Of a DNA stretch of 9,547 bases, positions 1 through 4,957 are shown one piece after another. How positions within the stretch are numbered: the first letter of the stretch is position 1; each line of letters opens with the position of its first letter. The DNA lies in the NCBI GenBank assembly GCA_017384185.1, contig JAFNUH010000105.1, positions 1 to 9,547 of the forward strand. Reading direction: 5' to 3'. Under the pieces are notes generated by a model that saw nothing but the letters and a program-made list of their open reading frames with translations, made no database searches and had not been told where the DNA came from. Position numbers and translations under genes: made by a program. This DNA is from Alistipes sp. (GTDB lineage Bacteria; Bacteroidota; Bacteroidia; Bacteroidales; Rikenellaceae).

Positions 1-516
1 ATCATTTCCGACCCACGCCTCACGACCAAAGTGGTCGAAGCCAGCACCCATATCCAGAGGCGTGCCCTCGCCATCGACGATAGTCAAATCGACCGCCACG
101 CCATAGTTATGGCGACCACCCTTCTGTCCATCGGCAACATATATCTGCAAGGGTGTACCCTCCACCACACGGCGCATACGGCGTTGCACGCTAATGGGGC
201 GTGCCGCATCGTAAACAAGCAGTGAATATTGGGGATAGCGCTCACGCAGAATGCGTTGCGCCTCAACCACCTTACGGGCAAAGTGAGGCACAAGGTATGC
301 CGTAGTGAGCGAGCCGTACATATTCTCACCCACGAAGTTATCCTCGGTGGCATACTTCAGCTCGACCAATATATTTTCGTCGAGCGACTGCACGTCAACC
401 AAGCCGTACTCAGCCATACACTTATCAAAATCGACCTCTTGTGCCGTTGCCGTGAAGCCACACACCAGCATCGACAACAGCAGTAGCAAGCGCCTCGAAA
501 AATTTACTCTCTCCAT
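1..516 (-). CDS. D-alanyl-D-alanine dipeptidase (VanX/DdpX-like, peptidase M15D), C-terminus off the window
   Basis: The frame opens at an ATG (514-516) and stays open for 172 codons to the left edge, so only the N-terminal part is visible. Residues 1-25 form a signal peptide: basic start, a run of leucines, and an AxA site (ATA, 23-25) before Q26. The mature part carries two M15D signatures: YDAARP (102-107), whose R106 matches the catalytic Arg of VanX, and H136-x2-G-x-A-x-D143, the first two zinc ligands with the same 7-residue spacing as in VanX. DMGAGFD (155-161) is another family block. The ExxWH segment with the catalytic Glu and third ligand would lie beyond the window. The family hydrolyses D-Ala-D-Ala in the cytoplasm (VanX) or periplasm; the leader here suggests periplasmic peptidoglycan-peptide turnover. 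The start overlaps the upstream CYTH gene by 13 bases, suggesting co-translation. No VanH/VanA-type ligase genes are visible, so glycopeptide resistance should not be inferred. Confidence 0.88.
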   Translation of the reverse strand, partial: MERVNFSRRLLLLLSMLVCGFTATAQEVDFDKCMAEYGLVDVQSLDENILVELKYATEDNFVGENMYGSLTTAYLVPHFARKVVEAQRILRERYPQYSLLVYDAARPISVQRRMRRVVEGTPLQIYVADGQKGGRHNYGVAVDLTIVDGEGTPLDMGAGFDHFGREAWVGND

Positions 517-974
517 TTTGTGTAGGGGTTTTTAAGCAGTTGCGAATTGTAGTATCGTCTGTCGCCCGTAACCTCACGACCCAGCCACGCAGGACGCTCG
601 AAGCTCTCATCCTCCGACTTTAGCTCCACCTCCGCCATCACAAGTCCCTCGTTCTCGCCATAGAAGCAATCGACCTCGAAGGTGTGGCAACCAACGGGCA
701 CAAGGTAGCGGGTCTTATCAATAGTGCCACGGCTGAAGCGAAGCAGCTCACGAGCCTCCTCTACGGGAATCTCATACTCCCACTCATCACGGCGCATACC
801 CGCCTTGTCCGAGCGACCTTTAATCGTAAGATAACCCTTGTCATCACGTGTGCGCACACGCAACGTCAGCTCCTCGGAGCGGGCGATATAACCCTGCGCT
901 ATGCGTGATGAGCTCTCAACGAAGGGCATAAAATCGCCCTCTACCAGGAATTTACGTTCTATCTCCTTTGCCAT
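504..974 (-). CDS. CYTH-domain protein (triphosphate tunnel metalloenzyme)
   Basis: This 156-aa single-domain protein opens with the CYTH signature ExExK (E4, E6, K8 in EIERKFL). It keeps the alternating charged residues that line the triphosphate tunnel: R39/R41, K52 in TIKG, E66/E68 in WEYEIP, K87/R89, E100/D102 in FEVDCF, and E115/E117 in AEVEL. The REVTGDRRYYN block (133-143) is typical of small bacterial members. Characterised relatives of this size hydrolyse inorganic triphosphate or other triphosphorylated substrates with Mg or Mn; adenylate cyclase activity is known only for some members and I do not infer it. The protein has no signal peptide and should be cytoplasmic. The start at 974 lies just downstream of a TAnnTTTG promoter, and the gene ends inside the start of the dipeptidase gene, so the two form an operon. 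Fold assignment is very secure; the substrate is not known. Confidence 0.94.
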   Translation of the reverse strand: MAKEIERKFLVEGDFMPFVESSSRIAQGYIARSEELTLRVRTRDDKGYLTIKGRSDKAGMRRDEWEYEIPVEEARELLRFSRGTIDKTRYLVPVGCHTFEVDCFYGENEGLVMAEVELKSEDESFERPAWLGREVTGDRRYYNSQLLKNPYTKWRE

Positions 975-976
975 AG

Positions 977-1008
977 TTTCATTCTTTACAGCAAATTTAC
1001 TATTTTTG
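977..1008 (+). promoter_or_regulatory. Bacteroidota-type promoter for the GH76-SDR unit
   Basis: TATTTTTG (1001-1008) matches the TAnnTTTG -7 element, with TTTC at 977-980 in the -33 place and a 20-base spacer. The expected transcription start is near 1013-1016, leaving a leader of about 20 bases before the ATG at 1034, with no Shine-Dalgarno. The element sits one base away from the opposite-strand -7 element. Confidence 0.6.
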
Positions 1009-1023
1009 TACGTAGTAACGAAA
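992..1023 (-). promoter_or_regulatory. Bacteroidota-type promoter for the CYTH-dipeptidase unit
   Basis: Read on the minus strand, TAAATTTG (complement of 992-999) fits the TAnnTTTG -7 consensus. TTTC (complement of 1020-1023) lies 20 bases upstream, in the place of the -33 TTTG. The start codon is about 18 bases downstream, so the leader would be very short. The assignment is from consensus only. Confidence 0.6.
997..1018. repeat. Inverted repeat TTACTA-N10-TAGTAA in the divergent promoter
   Basis: TTACTA at 997-1002 is the exact reverse complement of TAGTAA at 1013-1018. The arms flank the plus-strand -7 element and one arm overlaps the minus-strand one. It could be an operator for a dimeric regulator, but 6-bp arms in AT-rich DNA can arise by chance. 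Confidence 0.35.
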
Positions 1024-1033
1024 ATTTATAGCT

Positions 1034-2203
1034 ATGAAAATTATTCATATTCTCACCGCCGCAACGCTTCTCTGTGCCGTTGCGTGCAACCGTCCCAACC
1101 CCAATCTTGAGCGTGCCGAGCAGATGCGTGCGACGCTCTACACGCTCTACGACGTAGATGAGACGCCACTTCTGGCTGAGAACCACCCCATCGACCCCGC
1201 CGCACGAGCGACATATCTCGCCGAGGGGACAGATAACCAGGTCAACCGCTACTCCTATCTGTGGCCCTACTCGGGTACGCTGTCAATGCTCTCGGCACTG
1301 TACGAGGCAACGGGTAGCGAGGAGCATCTAAAATTTATCGACAGCGACGTAATCGCCGGTCTGGACCAATATTTCGACACCACACGTGAGCCGAACGCCT
1401 ACTCGTCGTACATCACCGTTGGCGAGTCGGACCGCTTCTATGATGATAACATCTGGCTCGTTATCGACTTCGTTGACCTCTACCACTCATCGGGCGAGAA
1501 GCGCTACCTGGAGCGTGCCGAGCAGACGTGGCGCTTCGTGGAGAGCGGACGTGACGATGTGCTGGGCGATGGCATCTACTGGTGCGAGCAAAAGAAACAC
1601 TCGAAAAATGCCTGCTCAAATGCTCCCGCCTCGGTTGCTGCGCTCAAGCTCTACAAGGCTACCAAGAACGAGGCTTACCTCACGGCGGGCAAGGAGCTAT
1701 ATGCGTGGTGCTACGCAACGCTGCACGACGAGGAGGATGACCTCTTCTTCGACAATATGTCACTCACGGGACGCATCAGTCGTGCCAAATATTCATACAA
1801 CAGCGGTCAGATGATTGAGGCGGGGGCTATGCTCTACGACCTCACGGGCGAGGAGCGCTTCCTGAAGCAGGCGCAGGCTACGGCGGCAGGGTGCTACGAG
1901 CGATGGTTTAAGCCGATGAAGGATGGCGAGCAGGAGTTTCGTATGATGGAGTCGGGCGATGTGTGGTTCGACGCCGTTATGTTGCGAGGTCTTATTGCGT
2001 TGTATGAGCAGGATGAGAACGACACATACCTGCAAGCGGTAAATCGCTCGCTCGACTATGCGTGGAGTATGGGTCGTGACGAGCACGGCTTGTTTGGAAA
2101 GTTCCTCTCGCACCGACGTGAGGAGGATAAACGTAGCTGGCTGCTGACGCAGGCGGCTTATGCCGAGATGTCGGCACGAATGGCTAAAGTTAATCTGCAA
2201 TGA
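1034..2203 (+). CDS. GH76 family lipoprotein, probable alpha-1,6-mannanase
   Basis: This 389-aa protein begins with a lipoprotein signal peptide: hydrophobic residues 3-17 and an AVAC lipobox with C18 as the predicted lipidated residue. The rest is one (alpha/alpha)6-type glycoside hydrolase domain of the size usual for family 76. Family blocks visible are the YLWPYSGTLSML segment (75-86), the paired aspartates D137-D138 in YDDNIWLVIDF (the catalytic DD of GH76 enzymes), GDGIYW (178-183), NAPASVAALKLY (196-207) and YNSGQMIEAG (255-264). Characterised GH76 enzymes are endo-acting on alpha-1,6-mannan backbones, such as fungal cell-wall mannan; the precise substrate here is inferred. No SusC/SusD pair or other glycosidase is in view, so it does not sit in an obvious polysaccharide-utilisation locus within this window. 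The stop overlaps the next gene by 4 bases. Its codon use is mixed (AAA and AAG lysines), unlike the M16 gene downstream. Confidence 0.9.
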   Translation: MKIIHILTAATLLCAVACNRPNPNLERAEQMRATLYTLYDVDETPLLAENHPIDPAARATYLAEGTDNQVNRYSYLWPYSGTLSMLSALYEATGSEEHLKFIDSDVIAGLDQYFDTTREPNAYSSYITVGESDRFYDDNIWLVIDFVDLYHSSGEKRYLERAEQTWRFVESGRDDVLGDGIYWCEQKKHSKNACSNAPASVAALKLYKATKNEAYLTAGKELYAWCYATLHDEEDDLFFDNMSLTGRISRAKYSYNSGQMIEAGAMLYDLTGEERFLKQAQATAAGCYERWFKPMKDGEQEFRMMESGDVWFDAVMLRGLIALYEQDENDTYLQAVNRSLDYAWSMGRDEHGLFGKFLSHRREEDKRSWLLTQAAYAEMSARMAKVNLQ

Positions 2204-2991
2204 ACTACGCACTTATACCGGGCGGCTCGTCGGGCATCGGACTGGAGTACGCCCGCCAGATGGCAGCCAGAGGCTGGAACATCATCGTGGTGAGCAACCG
2301 TAAGGATGATAACATACGGGTAGCCAACGATTTATCGGCACAGTATGGCGTTGTGGCTGAGCCGCTGTATGCCGACCTTACCGAGGCTGATGCCGCCGAG
2401 AAGATTTTCGGCTACACCGAGCAGCGAGGCATCAAGGTCGATGTGCTGATAAATAATGCGGGGATGCTACTCTTCTCGCAACTTGTGAACACCCCCACCC
2501 AGCAGCTGGAGCGCATCGTAGCGTTGCACTGCACAACACCCACGAAGCTATGCCAGCTCTTCGCCACGGATATGGCAGAGCGTGGTGGCGGACGAATAGT
2601 TATAATGTCCTCCATCACGGCGTGGACACCCTACCCCACAATCTCGCACTATGCGGCAACGAAGGCATATCTGCACAGCTTTGCGCAGTCGTTGTGGTAT
2701 GAGATGCGAGGTCGGGGCGTGAGCGTCACTGCGGTATATCCCTCGGCGGTGGATACGCCGTTCTATGATTTGAGCGATAAGATGCGACGACGATTGCTAA
2801 GCTGCGGCGTGATGATGAGCGCCGAGAGCGTGGCTCGCAAGGCTCTGAAGGCGATGTTTGCAGGTCGCAGACGTTGCATACCGGGACTCCTAACAAAGCT
2901 CGAAGCAGCCATCTGCTATCTGCTCCCTGCGTGGGCGTTATTGCCCATCCTTAAGATTCCTGCGGTAAAGAGGATATTAGAGAGAGTATAA
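2200..2991 (+). CDS. Short-chain dehydrogenase/reductase (DltE/YqjQ-like) with hydrophobic C-terminus
   Basis: This 263-aa classical SDR has a Rossmann start PGGSSGIG (7-14), where Pro and Gly replace the usual Thr-Gly. It also has NNAG (85-88), S138 in MSSITAW, and the YxxxK pair Y151/K155, 13 residues after the Ser as usual. Basic residues after the second strand (N33-R34-K35) point to NADP(H). The position that normally holds the tetrad Asn appears to be H110 (VALHCTT). The last 35 residues are hydrophobic (CYLLPAWALLPILKI, 239-253) and may contact the membrane. The ATG overlaps the TGA of the GH76 gene (ATGA, 2200-2203), so translation is probably coupled. It is followed immediately by a hairpin terminator. 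The substrate cannot be read from sequence; the family acts on alcohols, ketones, sugars and lipids. The pairing with GH76 does not by itself prove a sugar substrate. Confidence 0.93.
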   Translation: MNYALIPGGSSGIGLEYARQMAARGWNIIVVSNRKDDNIRVANDLSAQYGVVAEPLYADLTEADAAEKIFGYTEQRGIKVDVLINNAGMLLFSQLVNTPTQQLERIVALHCTTPTKLCQLFATDMAERGGGRIVIMSSITAWTPYPTISHYAATKAYLHSFAQSLWYEMRGRGVSVTAVYPSAVDTPFYDLSDKMRRRLLSCGVMMSAESVARKALKAMFAGRRRCIPGLLTKLEAAICYLLPAWALLPILKIPAVKRILERV

Positions 2992-2993
2992 AA

Positions 2994-3019
2994 AAAGGCT
3001 GTCAAAAATGACAGCCTTT
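2994..3019. terminator. Bidirectional intrinsic terminator between SDR and gdhA
   Basis: An 11-bp perfect stem (AAAGGCTGTCA, 2994-3004, with TGACAGCCTTT, 3009-3019) closes a 4-base loop. Read on the minus strand, the stem runs into a clean T tract (complement of 2990-2996), so it is a strong terminator for the glutamate dehydrogenase gene. Read on the plus strand, the tail is TTTACTATTTTC, weaker but plausible for the GH76-SDR unit. Confidence 0.9.
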
Positions 3020-3040
3020 ACTATTTTCTTGAATTCAGTA

Positions 3041-4381
3041 TTAAATCACGCCCTGCTCGAGCATTGCCTGTGCAACCTTCATAAAGCCAGCGATGTTGGC
3101 GCCCTTAACGTAGTTGATGTAGCCGTTGGGCTGCTCGCCGTATGTTACGCAAGCCTGGTGAATCTGCGACATAATGTAGTGCAACTTAGCATCTACCTCC
3201 TCAGCCGACCAAGAGAGGTGCTGTGCGTTCTGTGTCATCTCAAGACCTGATGTTGCAACGCCACCTGCGTTTACTGCCTTACCAGGAGCGAACAAGATAC
3301 CTGCCTGCTGGAATGCTGCGATAGCCTCGGGTGTACAACCCATATTCGACACCTCGGCTGCGCACCACGTGCCGTTTGCCAGCAACTCCTTAGCGTCGTC
3401 GCCTGTAAGCTCGTTCTGGAAGGCACAAGGCAGAGCGATGTCGCACTTGATGCTCCACGCCTTCTTGCCGGGGATAAACTCAGCGTCGGGGAAGCGCTCA
3501 GCGAAGGGCGATACGATGTCACGGTTCGATGCACGAAGCTCCAACATATAGTCAATCTTCTCGGGTGTCATACCGTTGGGGTTGTAGATAACACCATCGG
3601 GACCAGAGATTGCGATAACCTTTGCACCAAGCTCTGTAGCCTTCTGTGCTGCACCCCACGCTACGTTACCGAAGCCTGAGATAGCAACTGTCTTGCCCTC
3701 GATACTCTTACCTGCCTGCTGCAACATATGCTCAACGAAGTAGAGCGCACCGTAGCCCGTAGCCTCGGGGCGTACCAATGAGCCACCCCACGTAAGACCC
3801 TTGCCTGTCAATACGCCTGTGTTGTACTCACGTGCCAATTTCTTATACATACCGTACATATAACCAATCTCACGACCACCTACGCCCACGTCGCCTGCGG
3901 GGACATCGGTGTCGGGACCAATATTCTGCCACAACTCAAGCATAAATGCCTGGCAGAAGCGCATAATCTCAGCGTCTGACTTACCCTTGGGGCTGAAGTC
4001 CGAGCCACCCTTTGCACCACCCATAGGCAGCGTTGTCAGGGCGTTCTTAAATGTCTGCTCGAAGCCGAGGAACTTCAACATTGAAGGGTTCACTGCAGCG
4101 TGGAAGCGGATACCGCCCTTGTAGGGACCGATAGCGCTGTTGAACTGAACACGGTAGCCGAGGTTTGTCTGAATCTCGCCCTTGTCGTCAACCCACGTTA
4201 CACGGAAGGTGATGATACGGTCGGGCTCGACCATACGCTCAACAATCTTTGCACGCTCAAACTCGGGGTGGTCGTTGTAAACCTCCTCGATAGACTCCAA
4301 TACCTCACGTACTGCCTGCAAGTACTCGCTCTCACCAGGGTGTTTGCGCTCGAGGTCTGCCATTACATTGTTAACATTCAT
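3041..4381 (-). CDS. gdhA: Glutamate dehydrogenase, hexameric, predicted NAD-preferring
   Basis: This 446-aa cytoplasmic enzyme has the length of hexameric bacterial glutamate dehydrogenases and interconverts glutamate and 2-oxoglutarate plus ammonia. Numbering runs one below that of the Clostridium symbiosum enzyme. The glutamate-binding and catalytic residues are all present: K88 in PYKGG, K112 in TFKNAL, K124 in GGAKGG, D164 in PAGDVG and S378 in VATSG. The coenzyme fold carries GFGNVAWG (236-243) and SGPDG (259-263). F237, P261 and D262 correspond to residues F238, P262 and D263, which set NAD preference in the clostridial enzyme, rather than to the Ser-containing pattern of the NADP-dependent E. 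coli enzyme. The symbol follows common usage for the family; many Bacteroidales carry a second paralogue, so the name does not settle coenzyme use. It is monocistronic, with its own promoter and terminator. Confidence 0.98.
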   Translation of the reverse strand: MNVNNVMADLERKHPGESEYLQAVREVLESIEEVYNDHPEFERAKIVERMVEPDRIITFRVTWVDDKGEIQTNLGYRVQFNSAIGPYKGGIRFHAAVNPSMLKFLGFEQTFKNALTTLPMGGAKGGSDFSPKGKSDAEIMRFCQAFMLELWQNIGPDTDVPAGDVGVGGREIGYMYGMYKKLAREYNTGVLTGKGLTWGGSLVRPEATGYGALYFVEHMLQQAGKSIEGKTVAISGFGNVAWGAAQKATELGAKVIAISGPDGVIYNPNGMTPEKIDYMLELRASNRDIVSPFAERFPDAEFIPGKKAWSIKCDIALPCAFQNELTGDDAKELLANGTWCAAEVSNMGCTPEAIAAFQQAGILFAPGKAVNAGGVATSGLEMTQNAQHLSWSAEEVDAKLHYIMSQIHQACVTYGEQPNGYINYVKGANIAGFMKVAQAMLEQGVI

Positions 4382-4420
4382 TGTTATTGTTGTTTTAAGG
4401 TTAAAAATTCTATTCTATTA

Positions 4421-4428
4421 CAAATATA
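4421..4428 (-). promoter_or_regulatory. -7 promoter element for gdhA
   Basis: On the minus strand this reads TATATTTG, an exact TAnnTTTG match, about 40 bases before the gdhA start. No good TTTG -33 box is found at the right distance (TTAA at best). The leader is very A/T-rich, with no Shine-Dalgarno. Confidence 0.55.
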
Positions 4429-4565
4429 GAGATATTTTATTATGGTTGTTAAGATTTGGTGAAAATATTTTTACGATTTATCATTATTTTTATGCTCCGA
4501 GAGGCTCTGCGTAGAACTTTTAGCCTCACATAAGGCAAAAAAATGATATAAATTATAATAAGTTA

Positions 4566-4585
4566 AAAAATAAACGTTTATTTTT
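4566..4585. promoter_or_regulatory. Perfect 20-bp palindrome overlapping a promoter (candidate operator)
   Basis: AAAAATAAAC (4566-4575) is followed directly by its exact reverse complement (4576-4585), with no spacer. Its right arm covers seven of the eight bases of the -7 element TATTTTTG (4579-4586). A repressor binding here would block RNA polymerase on the unit starting at 4632. AT-rich composition raises the chance of a fortuitous palindrome, so the role is inference. Confidence 0.45.
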
Positions 4586-4586
4586 G
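4579..4586 (+). promoter_or_regulatory. -7 promoter element for the membrane protein-M16 unit
   Basis: TATTTTTG matches TAnnTTTG exactly and lies 45 bases before the ATG at 4632. The -33 region is AT-rich with no clear TTTG. The gap 4429-4565 between this and the gdhA promoter holds AT-rich DNA and only weak inverted repeats. Confidence 0.55.
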
Positions 4587-4631
4587 TAGTATCCCAAGAA
4601 GTTTTGCGACTAATAATAAGGCAGATTTACG

Positions 4632-4934
4632 ATGGAAGAGAATCAGGAGAAGAAGATAAAGTATAAAAACCCCTTTGTCGATGAGAGCGCCTTTGAGGGT
4701 GACGAGGGTCCCAAACCCTCGGAGGATGAGGTGCTGATGGAGGAGGCGAAGCAGCATACCCCCGTTGTGGAGGTCAAGACCTATATGACATTGGGTATGG
4801 TTATCGGTCTTGGCGCAGGTGCCGTGGTCGGTATGCTGATAGGCAAGTTGCAGTTTGGTATGGGTATAGGTATGCTCATAGGAATGATTGCAGGATTGTG
4901 CATCCACAAAAAACCAGAAGAGAATAATAAGTAA
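4632..4934 (+). CDS. Small membrane protein with two glycine-zipper transmembrane segments, function unknown
   Basis: I do not recognise a named family for this 100-aa protein. Residues 1-50 are polar and acidic overall (many Glu and Asp, with a few Lys and Pro) and look disordered and soluble. Residues 51-71 and 73-92 form two hydrophobic stretches with a tight turn (GKLQFG, 71-76). Both are strict glycine zippers with Gly every fourth residue: G55, G59, G63, G67, G71 and then G76, G80, G84, G88, plus extra glycines at 61 and 78. The tail HKKPEENNK is charged. A two-helix hairpin that oligomerises in the membrane is likely, with both ends probably on the cytoplasmic side. It is preceded by a promoter and lies 23 bases upstream of the M16 peptidase on the same strand, with no terminator between, so the two are probably co-transcribed. 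There is no signal peptide or known catalytic motif. Confidence 0.8.
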   Translation: MEENQEKKIKYKNPFVDESAFEGDEGPKPSEDEVLMEEAKQHTPVVEVKTYMTLGMVIGLGAGAVVGMLIGKLQFGMGIGMLIGMIAGLCIHKKPEENNK

Positions 4935-4957
4935 ATACAATTTAACAGAAAGCAATT

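Noticed and set aside
1..516. Possible vancomycin-resistance gene (vanX)
   Set aside because: The protein belongs to the VanX/DdpX family but has a signal peptide and no VanH, VanA or regulator genes beside it; DdpX-type turnover enzymes are widespread in organisms without resistance clusters.
1..516. Lipoprotein reading of the dipeptidase leader at C19
   Set aside because: The residues before C19 (MLV) do not form a good lipobox because Val sits at -1; the AxA site at 23-25 fits a standard signal peptidase better.
1386..1814. Open frame of 142 codons inside the GH76 gene on the same strand
   Set aside because: Low-complexity Ser/Thr/Arg translation in an alternative frame, fully inside a well-supported gene.
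1793..2212. Open frame of 139 codons antisense to the GH76 gene
   Set aside because: No recognisable motif, and it lies opposite conserved GH76 blocks; a shadow of the real frame.
4501..4536. Inverted repeats GAGGCT/AGCCTC and GCCT/AGGC upstream of the membrane protein gene
   Set aside because: Stems of only 6 and 4 bp with long loops and no T tract at the right place; not enough to call a riboswitch, attenuator or small RNA.
4578..4955. Hydrophobic 125-codon open frame antisense to the small membrane protein
   Set aside because: It mirrors the glycine-zipper gene and the promoter region. The plus-strand frame has a promoter, a regular Gly-every-4 pattern and downstream linkage, which the antisense frame lacks.
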